A stretch of 11,175 nucleotides of DNA from Verrucomicrobiota bacterium. Its GTDB lineage: Bacteria > Verrucomicrobiota > Verrucomicrobiia > Opitutales > UBA953. The stretch is from assembly GCA_004293385.1 (NCBI GenBank), contig RDYO01000088.1, positions 1 through 11,175 on the forward strand. Direction: 5' to 3'. This document shows, piece by piece, positions 1-7,263 of this stretch. The stretch's first letter is position 1. The number at the start of each line of letters is the position of its first letter. A program made the translations under genes and the position numbers. A model generated the notes under the pieces. That model worked only from the letters and a program-made list of their open reading frames with translations, did not search any database and was not told the origin of the DNA.

Positions 1-1944
1 GAACTCGAAACCGGGGATGAACTTCTGGAGCAGGAAATCTTCCTGCGCCCCGCGGACGAGGCGTTCGAGCTGCTCCTGGGTGTGCACGAAACGCAGGCCT
101 GCGCCGTCCTCGGCGACCTCGGGCTTGAAGATGACCGGGAAACCATGGCAGGCCGCGAACGCGGCGGCTTCCTTGATCCGTTCTTCGTGCGTATCCTCCA
201 ACGAAAGCGCGAGCGTCGGACAGCAGCGCGAATCACGCTGGAACGGACGGAGGAGGAGCGACTTGGAATCGCCGATGAATCCGCCGATGCGGCCGAGGGC
301 GGGATTGGCCGAAGCGAAAGCGGTCAGGCGGCGATGGCGGAGGCTCAGGAGCACGATGCCCAGGCGCACCGGCAGGTAGAGCAGCCAGCCGGGCCAGAGG
401 GAGGGCTGCATCAGCCCGCGGACCTTCATGACGATCTCGCGCCGTCCGCGCCAGGTCATGGCGGGGACGATCCAGTGGGTGACGATCCAGATGAGGGCGA
501 AGAGCCCGATCACGATCCAAGCCGCGTACTGCTTGTAGCGCGGGAACTGCTCCATGAAGGGCGGACCCAGCGTGCTGCCGAGGAGCATGAGCACCGGCGT
601 CCAGACGAGCGCCGCGGTGAAGAGCAGCATCGAAAGGCGCGGCAGGCCGAGGCGCAGGATGCCCGCGGTCACGAAGGTCGGGACGCGGCTGGCGGGGATG
701 AAACGCGAGCTCACGATCACGAGCATGCCGCGGGGCGAACCGAACCAGCCGGCCATGCGGTCGATCTCATGCTCCTTGACGATCCACTTCAGCGGCGCGC
801 GACGGAGCGCCCCGCGCCCGAGCCAACGGCCCAGCGAGTAGAGCACCATGTCCCCGATGAAGATGCCCACCGTGCAGGCGAGAGCGGCCCACCAGAAACC
901 GATGATGCCCTCGGCGGCCAGCAGGCCGGCGGCGAGGCAGGTGGGATCCTCGGCCACGAAGGTGCAGAGAATGATGATGAGAATCAGGATCCAGAAACGC
1001 GCGCCGTCGGACACCACCAGCTCCGGATAAGGCTCGGTCGCCACGACGGGGGCCGGGCGACTGACCGCCTTGCCGGCCTCGGCGGCGGCGATGAATCCCG
1101 CGACCTGCGGAGCCGCGGCGTCGGCGACCTCCTCGCCATGGCCGCCTTCGAGTTCGAGCAAGCGCGCCTGCGGCATCAGCTTGACGGAGTAGCGGGCGGC
1201 GTCGACCGGCGCGATCCAGTCGGACTTGCCGTGGACGAGCAGCGCGGGTCCGTTCCAAGCCCGCAGCATCGACTTGGCGTCGGACAGGTCGCTGTCGAAG
1301 AACACGCCGGAGTAACCGCGGTTATACGGCAGGCGGTCGGCCAGCCCGAAGTGGGGCGTGGCGACGTCGAACAGCACGAACGGAAGGTGGTGGAAGAAGT
1401 AGACGAACTTGTTGGCGACGGCGTTGCCGAGGAGCGTGTATTCCTGAGCGCCGGGCGCGGAGACGAACGTCAGCGAAGCGACGCGGCCCGGATGCCGGTG
1501 GGCCAGCGACAGGGCGACCGCCCCGCCCATGCCTTCACCGACCAGGTGGAAACGTCCTTTCCCAAAGCGGGCTTCTAACGCCAAGAGCAGGTCGGCGGCG
1601 AGGACGTCGTCGCCCATCGAGGCGCGCGAGCGATGGAGGGCGGTCGGCCAGCGTACGGCATAGACCGGGCCGAGGCCGGCGGCCTGGCCATCAAGGAAGG
1701 TCCGGCGCCAGTCCTGCTCTCCTCGGGCCGGCAGGCTCGGCACCACGACGACCGGGAGCGCACCGGACGCGCCGGCGGAACCGACCTGGGCGACCTCGAT
1801 GACATGGGCCAGCTCGGGTTTGGGCAGGCGGTCGGCCGAGGTGACCCAACGGGAGACCAGGACCAGGAGGACGTAAGCGGCCAGCACGATCCACTTCACC
1901 GGGACGCGCCCGAGGTTGCGCTTGCGATCGGCGAGGGTGGACAT
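1..1944 (-). CDS. Three-domain membrane fusion: pseudo alpha/beta hydrolase + DedA + ATP-grasp (partial, C-terminus off the window)
   Basis: The minus-strand frame stays open from ATG at 1944 to the left edge, giving 648 codons with no stop. The start has GAGG five bases upstream (1950-1953), the clearest Shine-Dalgarno in the window. Residues about 18-34 form a membrane anchor. Residues about 46-290 look like an alpha/beta-hydrolase: the elbow reads GEGMG (136-140), so the usual serine of GxSxG is Gly138, while a candidate acid (D242 in HGKSDW) and histidine (H269 in GGHGEE) remain. Residues about 315-500 are a DedA/SNARE-associated domain, with hydrophobic helices, GDMVLYSLGRWLGR and the hallmark SRFIPASRVPTFVTAG (R414, P417, R420). 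From about 515 comes a third part with SANPALGRIGGFIGDSK, then an ATP-grasp start, FPVIFKPEVAEDGAGLRF (K607), and LLQKFIPGFEF at the edge. DedA proteins are known as lipid flippases; ATP-grasp enzymes join carboxylates to amines or thiols. Envelope lipid modification or transport is my inference. The substrate is unknown. Confidence 0.82.
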   Translation of the reverse strand, partial: MSTLADRKRNLGRVPVKWIVLAAYVLLVLVSRWVTSADRLPKPELAHVIEVAQVGSAGASGALPVVVVPSLPARGEQDWRRTFLDGQAAGLGPVYAVRWPTALHRSRASMGDDVLAADLLLALEARFGKGRFHLVGEGMGGAVALSLAHRHPGRVASLTFVSAPGAQEYTLLGNAVANKFVYFFHHLPFVLFDVATPHFGLADRLPYNRGYSGVFFDSDLSDAKSMLRAWNGPALLVHGKSDWIAPVDAARYSVKLMPQARLLELEGGHGEEVADAAAPQVAGFIAAAEAGKAVSRPAPVVATEPYPELVVSDGARFWILILIIILCTFVAEDPTCLAAGLLAAEGIIGFWWAALACTVGIFIGDMVLYSLGRWLGRGALRRAPLKWIVKEHEIDRMAGWFGSPRGMLVIVSSRFIPASRVPTFVTAGILRLGLPRLSMLLFTAALVWTPVLMLLGSTLGPPFMEQFPRYKQYAAWIVIGLFALIWIVTHWIVPAMTWRGRREIVMKVRGLMQPSLWPGWLLYLPVRLGIVLLSLRHRRLTAFASANPALGRIGGFIGDSKSLLLRPFQRDSRCCPTLALSLEDTHEERIKEAAAFAACHGFPVIFKPEVAEDGAGLRFVHTQEQLERLVRGAQEDFLLQKFIPGFEF

Positions 1945-2051
1945 CCGAACCTCATCAAAGGTCGTCCGCCCCAAGGGGCAAGAAGGGAAGGTCAATAGGG
2001 CCGACGATTGCCCCATTTATGGCTTCCTAAAGGCGGCCAAGCCCTCTTGTC

Positions 2052-2450
2052 TTGGTTCACGTGCAAGCTACCGGAAAGGAACTCCCAGGCCTCAGGGTCA
2101 CCGTCGACAAGGTGTCCCACCACCGGGATGCGAACTTCCCCCCGGAAACCCCGCACGCCTTCGTCTACTTCCTGACCATCAGCAACCTCTCCCAGGAGAC
2201 GGTCAAGCTGCTCGGCCGGAAATGGATCATCCGCTCGCCGGACGGCGAGATCGAGATCTTCGAGGGCGACGGCATCGTGGGCGAGACCCCCACCCTGCCC
2301 CCGGGCGAGCAGTTCTCTTACAACAGCTACCACCTGGCCGGCGGCCCGCGGACGGCCGAAGGCTCCTTCCATGGCACGACCTCGACCGGCGAACGCGTCT
2401 TCACGCGCATCCCGGTCTTCGCGATGACGCCCCCGCCCGACCCTTCCTGA
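2052..2450 (+). CDS. apaG: ApaG family protein (DUF525)
   Basis: This encodes 132 residues, close to the roughly 125 of E. coli ApaG, a small single-domain beta-sandwich protein. Recognisable family blocks are FVYFLTISNLS (37-47), LLGRKWIIRSPDGE (53-66), the glycine motif GDGIVGETP (72-80), PPGEQFSYNS (83-92) and the C-terminal RIPVFAM (119-125). ApaG is genetically linked to Co2+/Mg2+ homeostasis and to Ap4A metabolism in enterobacteria, but its biochemical role is unsettled. The frame is closed by TAA at 2028-2030, so the start is TTG 2052 or GTG 2061. Neither has a good Shine-Dalgarno, and I kept the longer form. The stop codon shares one base with the start of the next gene (TGATG), so translation is probably coupled. 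It is the first gene of a three-gene plus-strand operon. Confidence 0.9.
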   Translation: MVHVQATGKELPGLRVTVDKVSHHRDANFPPETPHAFVYFLTISNLSQETVKLLGRKWIIRSPDGEIEIFEGDGIVGETPTLPPGEQFSYNSYHLAGGPRTAEGSFHGTTSTGERVFTRIPVFAMTPPPDPS

Positions 2451-3808
2451 TGCGACTTACCGACCTCAACTCCGGCCGTGAAATCGGCGCCAACTGCATG
2501 CTCGCCGAATTCGGCGGCCTGCGACTGGTGTTCGACTGCGGCCTCCACCCCAAGCTCGACGGCCGCAAGGCGCTCCCGCAGATCGACAAGATCCAGGGCT
2601 CGGTCGACGGCGTGATCCTCACGCACTGCCACCTCGACCACCTCGGCTCGCTCCCGCTCCTGCTCAAGCAGCACCCGTCGGCCCGCGTCTACGCTTCCGG
2701 CGCCACGACGCTCTTCGTCCGCCGCCTGCTGAGCAACTCCATCCAGGTGATGAAGCGCCAGCGCGAGGAGACCGGCAACGCCGACTACCCTCTCTACGTC
2801 GAGACCGACGTCGAACGCGTCGAGCACGCCCTCGCGGCGGTGCCTCTGGCCAACCCGCGCGTCATCGGCCGCGGCGGCGAAGAGGTCGCCCTTTCCTTCC
2901 ATCTCGCAGGCCACGTGGCCGGCGCGGTCGGCTGCCTCGTCGAACACCGGAAGAAGAAGCACTTCTTCACCGGGGACGTCCATTTCCAGGCCCAGCGCAC
3001 GGTCGCCGGCGCCAACTTCCCGCGCACGCCGGTCGACACCCTCGTGATGGAATGCACGCGCGGAGCCACGGCGACGACTCCCGGGTTCAACCGCGGCAAG
3101 GAAGAGCAGCGCCTCATCAAGGCGATCAACGAAGTCTGCGACGAAGGCGGCTCGGTGCTCCTCCCGGCCTTCGCTTTCGGCCGCATGCAGGAGATCCTCC
3201 TGCTGCTCCAGGAAGCCGCCGACGCGGGCAACCTGGCCGACGTGCCGATCTTCTGCTCCGGCCTCGGCCTCGACCTCTGCGACTACCTCGACGAAGCGAG
3301 CCGCAAGACCAAGCAGGTGAAGTTCAGCCGTCAGGTCCTCCGCGACCTCGGCATCCTGCCCCTTTCGCGCAAGTACGTGCAGCCGGGCAAGAACATGCCC
3401 GAACGCGGCATCTACCTCCTCTCGAGCGGCATGCTCGTCGAGAAGACGCCCGCCTGGCGCGTCGCCGCGAACATGATCGACCACGAGGAGAACGCGGTGT
3501 TCTTCGTCGGCTACTGCGATCCGGAGACCCCCGGCGGCGAGCTCATCGGCATGAACCCCGGCGGCGAATTCAAGTTCAAGACCCTGGACCACACCGCGAC
3601 CCTGCGCGCCAAGGTCGAACGCTTCCACCTCAGCGGCCATGCCGACCGTGAGGAGCTCGTCGACTTCGCGAAATCCGTCTCGCCGAAGGACATCGTCCTG
3701 ACGCACGGCGATCCGCCCGCGCGCGCGTGGATGAAGGAGACCCTCGCGGCCGCCCTGCCCGGCACCCGCGTGCATGACCCCGAACCGGGCGTCCCGCTCG
3801 CGCTGTGA
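2450..3808 (+). CDS. Beta-CASP metallo-beta-lactamase nuclease (CPSF73/TTHA0252-like)
   Basis: This is a 452-residue predicted zinc-dependent RNA-processing hydrolase. The metallo-beta-lactamase motifs are all visible: D29 (FDCG), H59-x-H61-x-D63-H64 (HCHLDH), H155 (LAGHVAGA) and D176 (FTGDVHF). The beta-CASP motifs follow: motif A E201 (MECTRG, where the family usually reads ESTYG), LPAFAFGRMQEIL (238-250), SSGMLV (325-330), GYCDPETPGGEL (354-365), motif B H397 (SGHAD) and motif C H419 (LTHG). Length and order fit compact bacterial CPSF-type enzymes, not RNase J, which is about 100 residues longer. The start is ATG 2450, overlapping the apaG stop by one base. The frame is open much further upstream, but that part is the shadow of apaG. 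The end overlaps the amidase start by four bases (GTGA). The substrate, mRNA or other RNA, is inferred from the family only. Confidence 0.92.
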   Translation: MRLTDLNSGREIGANCMLAEFGGLRLVFDCGLHPKLDGRKALPQIDKIQGSVDGVILTHCHLDHLGSLPLLLKQHPSARVYASGATTLFVRRLLSNSIQVMKRQREETGNADYPLYVETDVERVEHALAAVPLANPRVIGRGGEEVALSFHLAGHVAGAVGCLVEHRKKKHFFTGDVHFQAQRTVAGANFPRTPVDTLVMECTRGATATTPGFNRGKEEQRLIKAINEVCDEGGSVLLPAFAFGRMQEILLLLQEAADAGNLADVPIFCSGLGLDLCDYLDEASRKTKQVKFSRQVLRDLGILPLSRKYVQPGKNMPERGIYLLSSGMLVEKTPAWRVAANMIDHEENAVFFVGYCDPETPGGELIGMNPGGEFKFKTLDHTATLRAKVERFHLSGHADREELVDFAKSVSPKDIVLTHGDPPARAWMKETLAAALPGTRVHDPEPGVPLAL

Positions 3809-5085
3809 CCCTGCTGCCGCAGTCCGTCGAAGACTGGCGCGAGTTCACGCTCACGCGTGGTCCGCGTATGGCGGCGGAGGCTTTCCTGCTCAAGCTGGCC
3901 GAAATGGCCCCGGCGGAACAAAGGGCGGCCCTATGCGGCCTGCCCGACACGCGCACGCTGACGCGGCGCTTCGAGGAGGCTTGGCCGCTCCGCGAATCGG
4001 CCCTCGGCGGCGTGCCGTTCCTGACGAAGGACCTTTATTTCCGGCAGCACGAGCCGACCTTCGCGGGCTCGACGTTCCTCCCGCAGGAAATCGGCGCCGC
4101 GCGCGCGACGTCTTCGCTCCCCGCCGCTTTCGAAAATGATGCCGGCGCCATCGAGTGCGGCCGCACGCAGCTCAATGAATTCGCCTTCGGGCTGAGCGGT
4201 GAGAATCCGCACTACGGCGATTGCCCGCATCCGACGCGCCCCGACCTGCTCGCGGGCGGCTCCAGCTCCGGCTCGGCCTTCGCCGTCGCCCGAGGCCTCG
4301 TGCCGTTCGCGCTCGCCACCGACACGGCCGGCTCGATCCGCGTCCCTTGCGGCTACTGCGGCGTCTGGGGCCTGCGCCTCTCGCCCGACGTCGCGCCCGT
4401 CGGCGATATCTTCCCGCTTTCGCCGGGCTACGACACCCAAGGCTGGATCGCCCGCTCAGCCGGCGACCTCCGTCAGGTCTCGGCCGCCGTGCTCGGCGAA
4501 GCCCCGCCGGCGGGCGCAGGCCTCTGGGTCGGCGACCTCGGCTTAGGCATCCCCGCCGCCGATCTCGCGGCCATGCGCGCCGTCGCTCTCAAGGCCGGCG
4601 CCCAGGAGGACGATGTCGCGGCCGCCACCTTGCTGCGCCTCGCGTGCGCCGACGCCGCCGACGTCTATCCGGTCCTCGGCGGCCACGCCGCCGCACGGGT
4701 CCATGCGGGCTGGCTCGAACGCCGCCGCGCAGAATACGATCCGACGGTCTGGGCCCGCCTCGATGCGGGTCGGCGTCGTACCTACGACGAACTCCGCACG
4801 GCCGAGGCGGCGCGTGCGCGCATCGCCGACGCCTTCCGCACGATCTTCCGCCGCCATCATTTCATCGCGATGCCGGCGACCTTCGGCGGAGCGGTGAGCA
4901 AGGCCGCCACGGACGACGCCCACCGCCGACGCCTCCTCGCGCTCAACGCCCCGGCCTCGCTCGCAGGACTGCCCGTCGTGGCCGCGCCCGCGCGCCTGCC
5001 CGACGGCCGGACCGCCGGCGTGCAGTTCCTCTTCCCCGACATGGCGAACTTCGGCTGGGACTCCGTCCTCGGCCGGCTCGCCTGA
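3805..5085 (+). CDS. Amidase-signature family hydrolase
   Basis: This 426-residue protein has the Ser-cisSer-Lys machinery of the amidase-signature family: K75 in GVPFLTKD, S153 in GGSSSGS and S177 in TDTAGSIRVP. The 24-residue gap between the two serines equals that of FAAH. GGSSSGS and DTAGS resemble allophanate hydrolase, whereas VPCGYCGVWGL followed by YDTQGWIARS resembles plant AMI1/Toc64-type amidases. It has neither the C-terminal domain of full allophanate hydrolase nor gatB/gatC neighbours, so GatA is unlikely. The family hydrolyses amide bonds to acid and ammonia or amine; the substrate here cannot be read from sequence. There is no signal peptide, so it should be cytoplasmic. GTG start 3805 lies inside the stop of the preceding gene (GTGA), which argues for translational coupling. 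The stop abuts the rpoN stop on the other strand. Confidence 0.88.
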   Translation: MTLLPQSVEDWREFTLTRGPRMAAEAFLLKLAEMAPAEQRAALCGLPDTRTLTRRFEEAWPLRESALGGVPFLTKDLYFRQHEPTFAGSTFLPQEIGAARATSSLPAAFENDAGAIECGRTQLNEFAFGLSGENPHYGDCPHPTRPDLLAGGSSSGSAFAVARGLVPFALATDTAGSIRVPCGYCGVWGLRLSPDVAPVGDIFPLSPGYDTQGWIARSAGDLRQVSAAVLGEAPPAGAGLWVGDLGLGIPAADLAAMRAVALKAGAQEDDVAAATLLRLACADAADVYPVLGGHAAARVHAGWLERRRAEYDPTVWARLDAGRRRTYDELRTAEAARARIADAFRTIFRRHHFIAMPATFGGAVSKAATDDAHRRRLLALNAPASLAGLPVVAAPARLPDGRTAGVQFLFPDMANFGWDSVLGRLA

Positions 5086-6534
5086 TCAGAGGCGCTTGCG
5101 GCGCATGTGCGCCGAAGGCTGGCCCAGCGCTTCGCGATACTTCGCGACGGTACGGCGGGCGATCTGGACCCCGCGTTTACGCAGCTCGGCGGTGATGGCC
5201 TCGTCGGCCAGGGGCTCGGCGGGGTTTTCGCGGGCGAGGATATCGGCGATCATTTCCTGCACGCCTTCCTGGGCGACGGTGCCGCCATCGGAAGTCGAGA
5301 CGCCGGAAGTGAAGAACCAACGGAATTCGCGGAGGCCATGCGGCGTGAGCATCCACTTGTTGGCCGCGGCGCGGCCGACGGTCGTCTCATGCACGCCCAT
5401 CTCCTTCGCGACGTCGGTCATCGTCAGCGGGCGCAGCCGCGAGGGGCCGTGCTCGAAGAAGTCGGCCTGCCGCTCGAGGATGATGTGCGCGAGCTTCTCG
5501 ATGGTGCGCTGACGTTCCTCGATGGCGCCGATCAGGAACTTACCCTGACGCATGCGCTCGAGGATGTAGGTGCGCTCTTTCTCGCCGAGGGCCTGGCCGG
5601 CGAGCATGTCCTTGTAAGCAGGCGCGAGACGGAGCTTCGGCACATGGCGGTCGTCCATGATGACCTTCCATTTGCCGTCGGAACCGAGTTCGACGGTGGC
5701 GTCCGGCGTGACGACGCGATTGTCGTCGCGGGCGAAACGGCGGGCCGGGACGGTCTCGAGCTTGGCCAGTTCGGCGAGGGCCTCACGGATGTCGTCGAGC
5801 TCGACGTCGAGGATGCGCGCGCACTCCTCGAGACGACGGCCCATCATGGGCTCCCAACAGTCGCTGATGAGCCGGGCCGCGGTGGACAGGCCCCGTCCGC
5901 GCTGGCGGAGCTGGGCGAGGAAACATTCGCGGAGGTCGCGGGCGCCGATGCCGGGCGGATCGAAGGCCATCAGCAGCGTATGGGCCGTCATCACGGCCTC
6001 GTAGGGCTGGCCGGAACGGAGCGCCAGGGTCGAGAGGTCTTCCTCCACGAAGCCGCGTTCGTCGAGCGAAGCGATGAGGAGCTTCAGCGCCTCCTGGACC
6101 GCGGCATCGTCGCTGGCCGTCCGGGCCTGGTCGGCGAGATGCTCCGACAGCGAGGCTTCACCGGTGGCCGATTCGAGCATGTGCCGGCGGCGCTCTTCGT
6201 CTTCCTGGGTGTAGCCCTGGGAACGGATCTCTTCGTAGTAACTTTCGTCCCAGTCCTCCTTCATGCGCTTCAGCGCGTCGAAATCGTCGTCGCCGAGGGA
6301 AAGTTCGCGGGGGCCGTCGTCCTCCGGCTCCTCGGACGGCATCGGCGCGTCCAGGCTCTCATTGGAGACCGGCTCGACCTCCTCCAGCAGGGGGTTGGAG
6401 GCCAATTCGGAGGAAATCTCACGCAGGAGCTCGGCCGCAGGCACCTGGAGGATGCGGAGCGACTGGCGAAGCTGCGGCGTGAGGACGAGGCCTTGCACCT
6501 GCTTCTGCGATTGATTGATGCCTTGGTTGCCCAT
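5086..6534 (-). CDS. rpoN: RNA polymerase sigma-54 factor RpoN
   Basis: With start ATG 6534 the protein has 482 residues, the usual size. Region I is the glutamine/leucine-rich activator-responsive segment (NQSQKQVQGLVLTPQLRQS, 7-25, through NPLLEEVE, 47-54). An acidic region II linker runs from about 55 to 105. The core-binding part includes MAFDPPGIGARDLRE (189-203). The DNA-binding part has LRPLTMTDVAKEMGVHETTVGR (367-388 region, helix-turn-helix) and a perfect RpoN box, ARRTVAKYRE (459-468), which reads the -24 element. Sigma-54 directs RNA polymerase to -24/-12 promoters and needs an AAA+ enhancer-binding protein, none of which is encoded here. The frame is open 47 codons further upstream to 6675, but that part has no sigma-54 character and would overlap the divergent gene. 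No clear Shine-Dalgarno precedes the chosen start. Confidence 0.97.
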   Translation of the reverse strand: MGNQGINQSQKQVQGLVLTPQLRQSLRILQVPAAELLREISSELASNPLLEEVEPVSNESLDAPMPSEEPEDDGPRELSLGDDDFDALKRMKEDWDESYYEEIRSQGYTQEDEERRRHMLESATGEASLSEHLADQARTASDDAAVQEALKLLIASLDERGFVEEDLSTLALRSGQPYEAVMTAHTLLMAFDPPGIGARDLRECFLAQLRQRGRGLSTAARLISDCWEPMMGRRLEECARILDVELDDIREALAELAKLETVPARRFARDDNRVVTPDATVELGSDGKWKVIMDDRHVPKLRLAPAYKDMLAGQALGEKERTYILERMRQGKFLIGAIEERQRTIEKLAHIILERQADFFEHGPSRLRPLTMTDVAKEMGVHETTVGRAAANKWMLTPHGLREFRWFFTSGVSTSDGGTVAQEGVQEMIADILARENPAEPLADEAITAELRKRGVQIARRTVAKYREALGQPSAHMRRKRL

Positions 6535-6598
6535 CGAGCGAGGTCTATGAAAAAGAGGTCCGGCCCGATTTGCAAAGGGTATTGAAGGCCCAATCGCC

Positions 6599-6626
6599 TT
6601 GCGACCCCGTCGGAGGCGACCATAGT
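6599..6626 (+). promoter_or_regulatory. Candidate sigma-70-type promoter for the 6655 gene
   Basis: TTGCGA (6599-6604) and CATAGT (6621-6626) are separated by 16 bases, each matching four of six consensus positions. A start of transcription near 6633 would leave a leader of about 22 bases before ATG 6655. It lies in the 120-base gap shared with the divergent rpoN. The match is weak and could be chance. Confidence 0.25.
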
Positions 6627-6654
6627 CAGGTTCACCGTCCTCCGGCTCGGCACC

Positions 6655-7257
6655 ATGCGTAGTTTTCACCTCCAATCCGGCGAAGAAATCACCGCCGCCC
6701 TCCCCGAGGCCGAGGTCGTCGCCCTGCTCGCTTCCGGCGAAGTGACGCCCGATCAGCCCTGCCGATTGGCCGAAGAAGACGTCTGGCGGACCGTCGCGGA
6801 TTTTTTCCCGTCCGGCTCAGGACTCAAGATCCGGACCGCGAAGCCCCCGGCCAGCGCGGCCGAACAGATCAGCGCCGCCAACCGCATCGACGACCCCACG
6901 CGCCGGCGCCTGCTGGCCTACGGACTGGCCGACGCGGTGAACATCGACGGCTTCACGCAGTCGCAGGCCGTGACGGCCATCGTCCGCAAGGAAGAGGAGA
7001 CGCGCGGCATCTGGCGCGCGCATCGCCGGGTCCAGGTCGGCGCCTTCCTCGGCCTGCTCGTGCTCGGGATCGTTGCCGGTGCCACGGCCAACCCGCTGAG
7101 CCTGCGGATCGAAACGTCCGCGGCGCTGCTGCAACGTCAGGACGGCGACGTCAAAGCGACCTTCTCCGTCCTGCGCAGCACCTTGAGCGATTATAACTTT
7201 GTGCGCGAACGCGACCGCCAGAACAGCGGCGCGAAGACGAAACCCGCGAAGAAGTGA
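6655..7257 (+). CDS. Single-pass membrane protein with GYF_2-like N-terminus, function unknown
   Basis: This encodes 200 residues. Residues 1-52 (FHLQSGEEI, then LLASGEVTPDQPCRLAEEDV and W45) have the pattern of GYF_2/DUF4339 domains, small cytoplasmic modules near the start of many bacterial membrane proteins: a sequence of display-then-rule type with a conserved tryptophan near the end. Residues 82-123 are charged and probably helical. One membrane segment lies at about 127-147 (GAFLGLLVLGIVAGATA), preceded by the basic RAHRR. This predicts the N-terminus inside and a 50-residue tail outside, ending in a lysine-rich stretch. It is divergent from rpoN with a 120-base gap and convergent with the TolB-like gene, with only six bases between the stops. 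I do not recognise a specific family beyond the N-terminal similarity, which is tentative. Confidence 0.75.
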   Translation: MRSFHLQSGEEITAALPEAEVVALLASGEVTPDQPCRLAEEDVWRTVADFFPSGSGLKIRTAKPPASAAEQISAANRIDDPTRRRLLAYGLADAVNIDGFTQSQAVTAIVRKEEETRGIWRAHRRVQVGAFLGLLVLGIVAGATANPLSLRIETSAALLQRQDGDVKATFSVLRSTLSDYNFVRERDRQNSGAKTKPAKK

Positions 7258-7263
7258 CGTCGC

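Noticed and set aside
82..1578. 498-codon open frame on the plus strand
   Set aside because: It lies antisense to the fusion gene, whose minus-strand frame shows real domains. The plus-strand product is low-complexity and rich in Arg, Gly, Glu and Asp, as expected from the GC-rich codon pattern.
1968..1979. GCCCC-AA-GGGGC inverted repeat in the fusion/apaG gap
   Set aside because: A two-base loop is too small for an RNA hairpin, and short GC repeats are expected at this composition; there is no further support for an operator.
1916..2449. Upstream extension of the beta-CASP frame
   Set aside because: This part overlaps apaG in another frame, has no MBL homology, and the nuclease starts naturally at ATG 2450, coupled to the apaG stop.
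2327..3775. 482-codon open frame antisense to the beta-CASP gene
   Set aside because: No recognisable domain. The product is composed of Val, Glu, Ala and Arg repeats typical of a shadow frame, while the plus strand has all nuclease motifs.
3805..5085. GatA, the Glu-tRNA(Gln) amidotransferase subunit
   Set aside because: Shorter than GatA, no gatB or gatC nearby, and the DTAGS and GGSSSGS motifs resemble other amidase-signature branches more closely.
5107..6585. 492-codon open frame antisense to rpoN
   Set aside because: The opposite frame encodes a complete sigma-54 with a perfect RpoN box; this one has no family features.
6568..6595. Possible sigma-54 promoter (GG and TTGC elements) upstream of rpoN
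   Set aside because: The distance between the GG and GC dinucleotides is 15 bases, not the required 10.
6535..6675. Longer N-terminus for RpoN
   Set aside because: The 47 extra residues lack sigma-54 character and would overlap the divergent gene; region I begins immediately after ATG 6534.
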